Below the pieces are notes generated by a model. It saw only the letters and a program-made list of their open reading frames with translations. It did not search any database and was not told the DNA's origin. From positions 6,138,001 through 6,202,000 of the forward strand of contig NZ_CP046171.1 in NCBI RefSeq assembly GCF_011801125.1: a stretch of DNA of 64,000 nt, given 5' to 3'. Positions 51,429 through 59,443 of the stretch are shown one piece after another. The translations under genes and the position numbers were made by a program. The stretch is from Nocardia brasiliensis. GTDB lineage: Bacteria > Actinomycetota > Actinomycetes > Mycobacteriales > Mycobacteriaceae. Position 1 is the first letter of the stretch. Each line of letters begins with the position of its first letter.

Positions 51429-51791
51429 CTATTCCGGCGCCATGTGCCGGATCGACTCCCCGCCCTTGGTGTGGTGCAGCCTGCCGAACCGACTGTCCAG
51501 CAGATGCGCCATGCTCTCGGCCGCTCCGGTGTACGCCTCCTCGACCGACGCCGCCCGATGGGTGACCGCCACCGGCGGTTGACCGTTCGGGCGCGCCTCC
51601 AGCACGCACTGCTTGTCGTCCGGTCCGCCCTTCGCGCCGTTCTGATCGGTGAGATGCGCCTCGACCCGCGTCAGCTGCGCGCTGAAACGGTCGAGCACCG
51701 AGGCGATTTCGGCCTCGGCCCGCTCGATCAGGCTGGCGCCGCCGTGGATGCCGCTTCCGGTATTGACCTGGATCTGCACAGCTTTCTCCAT
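51429..51791 (-). CDS. ribosome hibernation/sigma-54-modulation (HPF/RaiA) family protein
   Basis: 120 residues. VQIQVNTGSGI, the central helix and RVEAHLTDQNGAKGGPDDKQ then CVLEARPNGQPPVAVTHRA match the HPF/RaiA fold, with EEAYTGAAESMAHLLDSRF as the second helix. The long-form C-terminal dimerisation domain is missing. It may protect idle ribosomes, but actinobacterial paralogues of this short type are poorly known. Confidence 0.85.
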   Translation of the reverse strand: MEKAVQIQVNTGSGIHGGASLIERAEAEIASVLDRFSAQLTRVEAHLTDQNGAKGGPDDKQCVLEARPNGQPPVAVTHRAASVEEAYTGAAESMAHLLDSRFGRLHHTKGGESIRHMAPE

Positions 51792-51902
51792 TCCCGTTGG
51801 GTGGCAAACTCGACGAAACCGACACTACCCGTGCGGGCACGGTGGCCGAGATCACGACGCGGGCCCGGTCCGGGACGGACCGGGCCTCGCGGTACGCGGA
51901 GC

Positions 51903-52565
51903 TCAGGCGCGATCGGCCCGCTTGCGCAGGGCGATCGTGGCCGCCAGCAGCGGCACGACCACCGCGATCATCAGCACCGGCGAGAGCCAGGCCATGGTCG
52001 GGATCGGCAGCTGGTAGGCGAGCACCGCGCGGATCGCGGCCTCGGCCACCAGACCGGCGCCCCACAGCACGGCCAGGGTGGCGAACATCCGGCGCTTGGC
52101 GGCGTTGTCGCGGTAGACCTGTTCGAGTGCGGCCACGCGTGCCGGACCACCGGCGACAGCGGCCTTGCGCGCCGCGAGATAGGTCAGCGGCTTGCCGACC
52201 ACGGCGCTGATCAGAAAGGCGAGACCGACCAGCAGCGTGCCCACGGAATCCTTCACGATCATCATCCTCGGGTCACCGCTGATCAGTGACGTGACGAGAC
52301 CGAAAGCGAACACGCCCAACAGGATTGCGGGGAACACCTCCAGCTTGCGGTGCCGGATCGCCTCGGTGAGCAGCATCGCCCCGGACAGCACGGTGCCGGC
52401 GAGCAGCCCGGCGAAATCGCTGTAGCCCAGCGCGTGCAGCAAGAAGTAGGCGCCGACCGGAACGGCGATATCGCGGGCGATCGGCGCGAGCAGGCGCGCG
52501 TGGCTGATCGGCGCGGCGGCGCCGGTGGGCTCGGTGATTTCGGTGGTCTCGGTGGTGATGGTCAT
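51903..52565 (-). CDS. VC0807-family membrane protein
   Basis: 220 residues with five or six hydrophobic helices (VPVGAYFLLHALGY, LLAGTVLSGAMLLTEAI, FPAILLGVFAFGLVTSLISG, and so on), as in the VC0807/DUF3159-like proteins. Motif GDPRMMIVKDSVGTLLVGLAFL is typical of the family. No known activity. Lone gene. Confidence 0.8.
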   Translation of the reverse strand: MTITTETTEITEPTGAAAPISHARLLAPIARDIAVPVGAYFLLHALGYSDFAGLLAGTVLSGAMLLTEAIRHRKLEVFPAILLGVFAFGLVTSLISGDPRMMIVKDSVGTLLVGLAFLISAVVGKPLTYLAARKAAVAGGPARVAALEQVYRDNAAKRRMFATLAVLWGAGLVAEAAIRAVLAYQLPIPTMAWLSPVLMIAVVVPLLAATIALRKRADRA

Positions 52566-52687
52566 CGGAGTGCTCCTCGGCGGCGTATTCGGCGGTGCGC
52601 TACGTGAATTGACGCTACGGACGCCGGGGAGCCGACAGATCTGTCAACCATCACGACTGTGCCATGACAGATGTCATGGGCGGTGCG

Positions 52688-53026
52688 CTATGCCCACAGT
52701 GCGGCGACGACGGTCTGATAGTCGCACGGTCCGAGCGAGGGCCGTCCAGTCGCCAGCAGCCACCGCTCGACCGCGCGGTCGGCATCGGTGCGATAGGTGC
52801 GATCGCCGCCGCGCTCGATCTCGATCACGCCGCGGTGCACCCGCAGGGTTTCCGCTTCCGACAGCTGAGCGATGAAACCCTGGTATTCGCTGTCGTTTTC
52901 GCCGGGACCAGCGGCCGCCCGCGGTGCCGCGGCGATCAGGCCGTGCAGCTGCGCCTCGTCGCCGGAGGACAGCCGCCACCGGGGATTCGGCCGGTCGGAA
53001 CGGAGATCGAGTTCGACCCGGATCAT
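52688..53026 (-). CDS. conserved hypothetical protein, 112 residues
   Basis: Small soluble protein starting MIRVELDLRSDRPNPRWRLS and rich in charged residues; no family recognised. ATG 53026 has GAGG about eight bases upstream. The longer frame to 53224 has no coding character. Confidence 0.65.
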   Translation of the reverse strand: MIRVELDLRSDRPNPRWRLSSGDEAQLHGLIAAAPRAAAGPGENDSEYQGFIAQLSEAETLRVHRGVIEIERGGDRTYRTDADRAVERWLLATGRPSLGPCDYQTVVAALWA

Positions 53027-53239
53027 GCGCACACCCTCGCTGCCAACGCGCCACGACGGGCGGCGGTGACCGCCTGCCCGAGCGGGGTCCGGCATCACTC
53101 GCCCCTCGGCGGGCGCTCGAATGCGCTGATGGTAGCTCTGTTTCGGGGCCGCGGCCACCGGGTGGGACGGGCCGCTCCGGACACGCCGCCGCCACCCCGG
53201 TACGCGCGTGCCAACCGGCTTCACCTGGTGTAGGCCGGG

Positions 53240-53632
53240 TCAGCCGCCGAAGACGTTGCAGCCGTAGCCCAGATGCACGCCGTGGCCGACACGCACGTCC
53301 ACGCTCGCGACGATCTGGTCGTCGGGTGCCTGCACCGCGCTGATCGTGTGCGGGCCCTCCGTCGCGGGCACCCAGTCGGTCAGCGCGGTGCCGCCGGACG
53401 GGCGCACCGCCGCGAACGGCACGCCGTTGTCGTAGAAGACCACGGGCTGCGACACGTCGGTCACCGCCGCGCGCGCCGTGTAGGTGCACCCGGTCCCGTA
53501 GTTGGTCGCCAGCCCGAAATTGATCCCCGGGTACATCGCGACCCGCGTCACCGTCGCCCCCGCCACCGGCGCTGCCCCCAACACCGCCGCCATCCCGAAC
53601 ACTCCCGCCACAACACCGATTCGCATCCGCAT
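53240..53632 (-). CDS. secreted protein of unknown function
   Basis: 130 residues with a signal peptide (MRMRIGVVAGVFGMAAVLGAA, cut after PVAGA) and a small beta-rich domain with two cysteines (GTGCTYTA and GYGCNVFGG) that can form a disulfide. It resembles small Ig-like secreted proteins of nocardiae. Function unknown. Confidence 0.72.
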   Translation of the reverse strand: MRMRIGVVAGVFGMAAVLGAAPVAGATVTRVAMYPGINFGLATNYGTGCTYTARAAVTDVSQPVVFYDNGVPFAAVRPSGGTALTDWVPATEGPHTISAVQAPDDQIVASVDVRVGHGVHLGYGCNVFGG

Positions 53633-53770
53633 CCCGAGGGTCCTATCCGTCCTGATTACCGGTCCGCGACCCCGGCCGACGCAGCCACGCACCCGGGGCA
53701 ACTCCCCTAGATCCTCACCCCGACCCCGCCTCGCGCGTGCCCGAACCGCCGAACTCGTGGCCGGACCTGG

Positions 53771-54679
53771 TCAGGACTTACTGGAAGTACGGGTCGCACC
53801 CGCCGAGGCGGCCACCACGCAGATGATGCCCAGCCACTGCGGAATGTTCATGACCTGACCGAGCAGGACCAGCCCCGCCAGCGCGGCCACCGCCGGCTCC
53901 AGGCTCATCAGCACGCCGAACACCCGGGGCGGAATCCGCCGCAGCGCTTCCAGTTCCACCGAGTACGGCAGCACCGACGACAGCATCGCCACCAGGAAAC
54001 CCACCACCAGCACCTTGGGGTCGAGCAGCGCGCTGCCCGCCTCGACGATGCCGATCGGCGCGATCAGCAGCCCGCCGAAGGCCATCGCGATCGCGAGGCC
54101 GCCACCGCCGGTGGTCTGTTCGCCCAGTGCCGCGCTCAACAGGATGTAGCCCGCCCAGAGCACGCCGGCAGCCAGCGCCAGCAGTACACCCACCCATTCG
54201 ACGTCCCCGTCGGCCTGGGTCAGCAGCAGCACACCGCCGCCCGCCAGCACCGCCCACACCGGGTCGATCCAGCGGCGCGACCCGGCCAGCGCGACGGCCA
54301 GCGGCCCGAGGAATTCGATCGTCACCGCCATCCCGAGCGGAATCCGATCCATCGCCTCGTAGATGGACAGGTTCATCAACGCGAGCACCGCGCCGTAGGC
54401 GAGCGCCACCGGCACCGCGCGCCAGCCGATGCGCAGCGCCGAACGCCAGAACAGCACAAGCACGATCCCGGCGAAGGCCAGCCGCACGCCCGCGGCGCCC
54501 GCCGCGCCGGTGGCCGCGAACAACTGCTTGGCCAGCGCCGCGCCCACCTGCACGCTGACGATCCCCGCCAGCACCAACGCCGTGGGCGGCACGCCGCCCA
54601 GTCCCCGCTCCGCGACGCCCCGCCACACGGTCCAGGCTCGTCCCTCGCGAATCGGCCGTTCGACGTCGATCGCTACCAC
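53771..54679 (-). CDS. EamA/RhtA-family transporter
   Basis: 302 residues with ten hydrophobic segments in two EamA halves (LVLAGIVSVQVGAALAKQLF to LLTQADGD, and LLALAAGVLWAGYILLSAAL to the end). RhtA-like features are YEAMDRIPLGMAVTIEFLGPL and VLPYSVELEALRRIPPRVFGVLMSLEPAVA. It probably exports amino acids or related metabolites. Confidence 0.9.
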   Translation of the reverse strand: MVAIDVERPIREGRAWTVWRGVAERGLGGVPPTALVLAGIVSVQVGAALAKQLFAATGAAGAAGVRLAFAGIVLVLFWRSALRIGWRAVPVALAYGAVLALMNLSIYEAMDRIPLGMAVTIEFLGPLAVALAGSRRWIDPVWAVLAGGGVLLLTQADGDVEWVGVLLALAAGVLWAGYILLSAALGEQTTGGGGLAIAMAFGGLLIAPIGIVEAGSALLDPKVLVVGFLVAMLSSVLPYSVELEALRRIPPRVFGVLMSLEPAVAALAGLVLLGQVMNIPQWLGIICVVAASAGATRTSSKS

Positions 54680-54834
54680 GCAACTCTCCCATCACAGATC
54701 AATGTGCCGCGGCGCCGTTCGCTCAGCGGAACACATCTCTACGACAAGGAGAATCCGGTTTTTACTCCCCCACGCACGAATGTGCTCTCGCCGCGGGCAC
54801 TGTCCCCGCGGCGAGAGCACACCGATCCGTGCGG

Positions 54835-55164
54835 CTACTTGCGGCCGAGCGCGGACTCCAGCTGCGACTTGGTCATCTTGGAGCGGCCCTTGATGTTGCG
54901 CTGTCGGGCCTCGTTGTAGAGCTGATCGCGGGTCGGTCCCTTGGGGCCTTTACGCCCGGACCGCTGCCCGCCGCGGCTCTGCGGTGACTTGTCCTTGATC
55001 GAGGAGCGGCTCGCGGTCTCGGATTCACCGGACTGCGCACGGTTCTTGTTCACCGTGCGCGCCGCGATCTCCTTGGCCCGTTCGGTGCTCGCGCCACGGT
55101 CGCGCGCCGAGTCCTTGATGTGCTCGTACTGACGCTCGCGCTTATCACTCCATTGCTTCGGCAT
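54835..55164 (-). CDS. small basic protein with Rho-N-like C-terminal motif
   Basis: 109 residues, Arg/Lys-rich. It starts MPKQWSDKRERQYEHIKDSA and ends RDQLYNEARQRNIKGRSKMTKSQLESALGRK (positions 79-109), which matches the Rho termination factor N-terminal/SAP-like helix pair. Similar actinobacterial proteins are annotated plasmid-stabilisation or DUF7218. It may bind nucleic acid. GGAGG lies six bases before ATG 55164. Confidence 0.82.
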   Translation of the reverse strand: MPKQWSDKRERQYEHIKDSARDRGASTERAKEIAARTVNKNRAQSGESETASRSSIKDKSPQSRGGQRSGRKGPKGPTRDQLYNEARQRNIKGRSKMTKSQLESALGRK

Positions 55165-55283
55165 GTCACACCTCCTGCGCACCGAGTACCCCCGCAGCAC
55201 TGCGCAAACATGCCCGGCCGTGGCCCTTCCGCCCTGGGTGAACATCGCGCTGTCCGGCGGCGCGAGGTGCGAGACTCGACGGT

Positions 55284-55667
55284 ATGGCAGCACAAGAGGA
55301 TGGTGTCGTAGTCGATCTCGCCGCGCGCCGCCGCGCCGAACCTCGCAGCGAGCGCGTCGAAGCGCCCGCGAGCACCCCGCTGCTGCGGGCCGTCTACGGC
55401 GAGGTGCTGCGCGACGAGCGACTCGACCAGGATCGAACGCTGGCCGAGGTCGCGACCGAAGTCGGCATGTCCAAGCAATACCTGTCCGAGATCGAGCGCG
55501 GACGCAAAGAACCGTCCTCGGAAATGCTGCACTCGATCTGCGGGGCCCTCGGCCTGCCCATCGAATCCCTGCTGTTCCGCGGCGCCCGCCGCCTCGGCGC
55601 TATCCGCCGACTGCACCCACGCAAAATCTCCGAAACCCGCGTCCAAATGCTCGCCCTGGTCGCCTGA
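55284..55667 (+). CDS. ClgR/PopR-like XRE transcriptional regulator
   Basis: 127 residues. The HTH region TLAEVATEVGMSKQYLSEIE with RGRKEPSSEMLHSICGALGLP closely follows the ClgR/PopR group that activates clp genes. It ends MLALVA, a hydrophobic/alanine tail like the C-terminal degron of ClgR and PopR. It converges on the clpP pair, 87 bases away. Regulation of the adjacent clpP genes and degradation by ClpP are inferred by family. Confidence 0.85.
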   Translation: MAAQEDGVVVDLAARRRAEPRSERVEAPASTPLLRAVYGEVLRDERLDQDRTLAEVATEVGMSKQYLSEIERGRKEPSSEMLHSICGALGLPIESLLFRGARRLGAIRRLHPRKISETRVQMLALVA

Positions 55668-55754
55668 CCCCACGAAACCAGTTCGGAGAGCGGTCTTTTA
55701 CCGAGAAGGCGGCGCCGACGGGACAGTACCGTCGGCGCCGCCTTCTGGCTCCGG

Positions 55755-56348
55755 TCAGCGGTCCCGGGTGACGATCAGTTCGTCGGCCAGGCCGTAGGCC
55801 ACCGCGTCCTCGGCGGTGAAGACCCGATCGCGGGCGGTGTCCTTGCGCAGCTGTTCGACGGGCTGGCCGGAGTGTTTGCTCAAGATCTCCTCGGTCTGCG
55901 CGCGCAGCCGCATGACCTCTGCCGCCTGCAGGGCCAGGTCGGAGATGGTGCCCTGGCCCTGGGCGGACGGTTGATGCAGCAGGACCCGCGAGTGCGCGAG
56001 CACATATCGCCTGCCGGGGGCGCCCGCGGCCAGCAGCACCGCCGCCCCCGCCACCGCCTGCCCCATGCAGTAGGTCTCGATCGGGGTGCGCATGAACTGC
56101 ATGGTGTCGTAGATCGCGAGCACCGCGGTGTTCGAACCGCCCGGCGAGTTGATGTACAAGCCAATCTCGCGGTCCGGCGACTCCGACTCCAGGTGCAGCA
56201 GTTGCGCCATCACCACATTGGCGACGCCGTCGTCGATCTCGGTGCCCAGGAAGATAATTCGGTCGTTGAGCAACCTGCTGAACACGTCGAAGGACCGCTC
56301 GCCGCTCGGCGTCCGCTCGATGACGTGCGGAATGGTGTACTGCGACAT
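55755..56348 (-). CDS. clpP: ClpP-like subunit lacking the catalytic serine
   Basis: 197 residues with full ClpP fold. Conserved blocks: [20 protein letters not shown], then [30 protein letters not shown] and DTARDR. The active-site Ser, normally in GQAAS, is Ala100 here (codon GCG); His125 and Asp170 are kept. It should therefore be proteolytically dead by itself and may act in a mixed ring with the other subunit. ATG 56348 lies two bases after the first clpP gene, so they are co-translated. The order resembles clpP3-clpP4 in Streptomyces, with a PopR-like neighbour. Confidence 0.92.
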   Translation of the reverse strand: MSQYTIPHVIERTPSGERSFDVFSRLLNDRIIFLGTEIDDGVANVVMAQLLHLESESPDREIGLYINSPGGSNTAVLAIYDTMQFMRTPIETYCMGQAVAGAAVLLAAGAPGRRYVLAHSRVLLHQPSAQGQGTISDLALQAAEVMRLRAQTEEILSKHSGQPVEQLRKDTARDRVFTAEDAVAYGLADELIVTRDR

Positions 56349-56350
56349 GG

Positions 56351-56953
56351 CTACAACCCCGCTCGATGTCCGTTGGTGAATGGTGCGATCTCGTGGAAGT
56401 TTCCGGCGATCCGATCGACGATCCCGTACTCGCGCGCCTGCTCCGGAGTGAACCAGCGGTCCCTGTCGCTGTCCTCCCTGATCTCCTCGAGCGTGTGACC
56501 GGTCTCCGCCGCGAGAATCTGCTCGGATTGCAGCTTCATGTATTCGAGGTTCTCCGCCTGGATCGCGATATCCATTGCGGTGCCGCCGATCCCGGCCGAA
56601 GGCTGGTGCATCATGATCCGGCTGTGCGGCAAGCTGATTCGCTTGCCGTGCGTGCCGGAGGCGAGCAGCACCTGCCCCATGCTCGCGGCGAATCCGACCG
56701 CGACGGTGATCACGTCGTTGGGGATCAGCTTCATGGTGTCGTAGATGGCGAGCCCGGCCAGCACCGACCCGCCCGGCGAGTTGATGTAGACGACGATGTC
56801 GCGTTCGGCGTTCTCGGTGGACAGCAACACCAGCTCGGTGCAGGCCCGCTCGGCCATCGCGTCATCGACCTCGCCGGTGAGCAAGATCGTCCGATGGCGG
56901 AACAATCTGTCGGCTAATTGGCCTCGATAGTCCAGGTGCGATGTTTCGATCAT
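56351..56953 (-). CDS. clpP: ATP-dependent Clp protease proteolytic subunit
   Basis: 200 residues. The catalytic triad is intact: Ser91 in [14 protein letters not shown], His116 in [10 protein letters not shown] and Asp in EDSDRDR. Forms the peptidase ring with ClpC/ClpX. It is the first gene of a two-gene operon whose second subunit lacks the serine. The main housekeeping clpP1P2 pair (usually beside clpX/tig) must be elsewhere, so this is a paralogous set. The start faces the GNAT gene over a palindrome. Confidence 0.95.
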   Translation of the reverse strand: MIETSHLDYRGQLADRLFRHRTILLTGEVDDAMAERACTELVLLSTENAERDIVVYINSPGGSVLAGLAIYDTMKLIPNDVITVAVGFAASMGQVLLASGTHGKRISLPHSRIMMHQPSAGIGGTAMDIAIQAENLEYMKLQSEQILAAETGHTLEEIREDSDRDRWFTPEQAREYGIVDRIAGNFHEIAPFTNGHRAGL

Positions 56954-56990
56954 GACTCAGGTGTAGTCGCGCCGGCGGCCCCATCGGCGC

Positions 56991-57013
56991 TGTGTCTGCC
57001 AACAGCAGACACA
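56991..57013. promoter_or_regulatory. inverted repeat in the clpP/GNAT divergent promoter
   Basis: TGTGTCTGC, five bases CAACA, then GCAGACACA: perfect 9-base arms. It lies seven bases upstream of the -10-like TATAGT (57020-57025) of the GNAT gene and 38 bases from the clpP start. It is a good candidate operator for divergent control. Confidence 0.6.
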
Positions 57014-57031
57014 CCCGGATATAGTGCGCGA

Positions 57032-57520
57032 ATGCAGGACGGCACGACATTGCGGCAGGCCAGAGCCGAGGACACGGCGGCGATCGCGGAGATCTGGTAC
57101 GAGGGCTGGCAAGTCGCGCACCTGGGCAACGTGCCCGACGAACTACGCCACGCCCGCACCCGCGCCTCCTTCGATACCCGTGCGGCACAACGTCTCTCGC
57201 AAACCACCGTCGCGCTCGTCGACGACGGGATCGCCGGGTTCGTCATGGTGGTCGACGACGAGATCGAACAGGTCTACGTCGCCGCCCGCCACCGCGGCAC
57301 CGGCCTGGCCACCCACCTGCTCGCCGCCGCCGAACAGCACGTCCACGCCAACGGCCACCCCGAAGCCTGGCTCGCCGTCGTCCCCGGCAACACCCGCGCC
57401 CGCCGCTTCTACGAAACCCACGGCTGGACCGACAAAGGCCTGTTCACCCACCACGCCCCTGGCCCAACCACCCCCATCCCAGTCCCCGCCCACCGCTACG
57501 TGAAGACCGTCGGCCCATAA
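57032..57520 (+). CDS. GNAT-family N-acetyltransferase
   Basis: 162 residues: TTLRQARAEDTAAIAEIWYEGW at the N-terminus, the acetyl-CoA loop AARHRGTGLATHLL (motif A) and GNTRARRFYETHGW (motif B). It acetylates an amine of unknown identity. TATAGT ends six bases before ATG 57032, so the transcript may be leaderless; the frame is open upstream to 56918. Confidence 0.9.
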   Translation: MQDGTTLRQARAEDTAAIAEIWYEGWQVAHLGNVPDELRHARTRASFDTRAAQRLSQTTVALVDDGIAGFVMVVDDEIEQVYVAARHRGTGLATHLLAAAEQHVHANGHPEAWLAVVPGNTRARRFYETHGWTDKGLFTHHAPGPTTPIPVPAHRYVKTVGP

Positions 57521-57639
57521 CCGAGCACAGCCAATTCCTGGATCAGCGCGCAGGTGGCCAGATCACGAGCAGCCCGCCTGCGGTCTTTGCCCTTGGCCAG
57601 GTTGCGCACGAGGTCGAGGCAGCGGGGGCTGTGTTCGGT
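57496..57639 (-). pseudogene. possible gene remnant or readthrough extension of the XRE gene
   Basis: After the XRE stop TGA (57642-57640) the same frame continues for 47 codons (TEHSPRCLDLVRNLAKGKDR and so on) to TAG. The stretch CLDLVRNLAKGKDRRRAARD looks like a real helical protein end. It may be a fragment of another gene or chance in GC-rich DNA. Confidence 0.3.
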
Positions 57640-58530
57640 TCAGTCTGCTGAAGGGACCGGACTGTTGCGGTTTGTCTCGATCGGGTGGGGGTTGTGCAGG
57701 AGCAGGTCGTCGGTGGCGATCATGCTACCGAGCAAGGACAGGGTGCGCTCGGAGTCCGAACCCGGCTGGGCGTGGTAGGCGATGAGCATTTGGCCCGGTG
57801 CGCCGTTCACCGTGAAAGTCTCGTAGGCCAGGGTCATTTCGCCGACCAGCGGATGGGCGAAGCGTTTGCTGCCCGCGATTTTCGCGCGGATGTCGTGCCT
57901 GGCCCAGAGCGTGCGGAATTCCTCGCTCTTGAGCGACAATTCGCCGACGAGATCGGTCAACCGCGGGTCGTTCAGATCGGTACCGACATTGGCCCGCAGG
58001 CTCGCCACCGTCTCCGCGGCGTGCTGCGCCCAATCCGGGTAGATCCGGCGCGCCTCCAGATCTAGAAACATCATCCGGACCTGATTGACACCGGGCACCG
58101 AACATGGATTGACCGCTGCGGCAAGCGGATTCGCGATCAACACGTCGAGATACCGGCCGAGCACCAAGGCGGGCGTGTTGGGCCACTGCGACATCAGGCT
58201 CGCGAGCCCGGGGCTCACCCGTTCCGCGCGCTGCGGCGCTCGCCGCCGGCGCACCACCGGCCTGGCCAGATCCCGCAGATGCGCGGTGGCCTCCTCGTCG
58301 AGGGCGAACACCCGCGCCAGCGCCGCCACCACCTGCTCGGAGGGATGCTTGTCGCGTCCTTGCTCGAGCCGCACGTAGTAGTCGGCGCTCACCCCGGCCA
58401 GCAGCGCGACTTCCTCGCGCCGCAACCCGGACACCCGGCGCTGACCCCCACCCGACATACCGAAATCCTCCGGGCGCACCAACTCCCGCCGCGCCCGCAG
58501 AAAGGCGCCCAGTCGATTATCGGAATCCAT
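57640..58530 (-). CDS. XRE-family regulator with MmyB-like ligand domain
   Basis: 296 residues. The N-terminal HTH has GQRRVSGLRREEVALLAGVS and YYVRLEQGRDKHPS; the C-terminal MmyB/PAS-like domain begins RAERVSPGLASLMSQWPNTPALVLGRYLDV. These actinobacterial regulators usually act on a neighbouring oxidoreductase gene, here the divergent SDR gene at 58632. ATG 58530 is chosen. Confidence 0.92.
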   Translation of the reverse strand: MDSDNRLGAFLRARRELVRPEDFGMSGGGQRRVSGLRREEVALLAGVSADYYVRLEQGRDKHPSEQVVAALARVFALDEEATAHLRDLARPVVRRRRAPQRAERVSPGLASLMSQWPNTPALVLGRYLDVLIANPLAAAVNPCSVPGVNQVRMMFLDLEARRIYPDWAQHAAETVASLRANVGTDLNDPRLTDLVGELSLKSEEFRTLWARHDIRAKIAGSKRFAHPLVGEMTLAYETFTVNGAPGQMLIAYHAQPGSDSERTLSLLGSMIATDDLLLHNPHPIETNRNSPVPSAD

Positions 58531-58631
58531 ATTTCGAGCGTAGCCGGGCACCCGCGACCCCGGGTGGCCCCCGCACTACCAGGAAGTCCTTCCCCTGGCA
58601 CGGCGTCGTGACCAGCACAAATCTTGTGGTC

Positions 58632-59381
58632 ATGACAAACAACCTCACCGGCCGCATCGCGGTCGTCACCGGCGCGTCCAGCGGCATCGGCGCCGCCACC
58701 GCACAACGGCTCGCGGCCGACGGAGCGAAGATCGCCCTGCTCGGGCGGCGCAAGAACCGGCTCGAAGAACTGGCCGCACAGATCAACGGCGAAGTACTCG
58801 CGATAGCCACCGATGTCACCGACCAGCAGTCGATACGGGACGCCGCGGCGACCGTGCGGGCCGGCTTCGGCCCGGTCGATCTGGTGGTCGCCAACGCGGG
58901 CGTGATGCTCGCCGCGCCGTTCGAGGCCGCGGCCACCGACGAGTGGGATCAGATGGTGGGCACGAACATCAACGGATTGCTCTACACCGGAAGGGCTTTC
59001 ATCGACGACCTGCTCGCGGCGGCGGCCGCGGGCGGCCGGGCCGATCTGGTCCTGGTCGGTTCGATCGGCGGGCACCAGGTGTTCCCGAACTACGGCGTGT
59101 ACACCGCCACCAAGGCGGCGGTCGCGCACCTGACCCGCAATCTGCGCGCCGAGTTCGGACCGCGCGGTGTACGGGTGAAGAACATCGAACCGGGACTGGT
59201 GCGCACCGAACTGGGCGACGGCATGCGCGACATTGATCAGAAGGCCGGGCTCGCACAGTGGCGCGACGGGTTGGAAACCCTTGTGGCCGAGGACATCGCG
59301 GATGCGATCGGCTACGCGGTCGCGGCGCCCAAGCGGGTGAACGTGGCCGAGATGATCGTGGTCCCGACCGAGCAAGGCTGA
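58632..59381 (+). CDS. short-chain dehydrogenase/reductase
   Basis: 249 residues: VVTGASSGIGAAT, ANAGVM, catalytic Ser in VLVGSIGG and YGVYTATK (Tyr, Lys). Classical SDR, substrate unknown. It diverges from the MmyB-type regulator, the usual target arrangement. ATG 58632 is preferred; 58608 is in frame. Confidence 0.92.
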   Translation: MTNNLTGRIAVVTGASSGIGAATAQRLAADGAKIALLGRRKNRLEELAAQINGEVLAIATDVTDQQSIRDAAATVRAGFGPVDLVVANAGVMLAAPFEAAATDEWDQMVGTNINGLLYTGRAFIDDLLAAAAAGGRADLVLVGSIGGHQVFPNYGVYTATKAAVAHLTRNLRAEFGPRGVRVKNIEPGLVRTELGDGMRDIDQKAGLAQWRDGLETLVAEDIADAIGYAVAAPKRVNVAEMIVVPTEQG

Positions 59382-59443
59382 CAAGCGAAGGCCCGCTGAC
59401 GTTTTCACACGTCAGCGGGCCCGCCGTCACGAATACCGAACCG

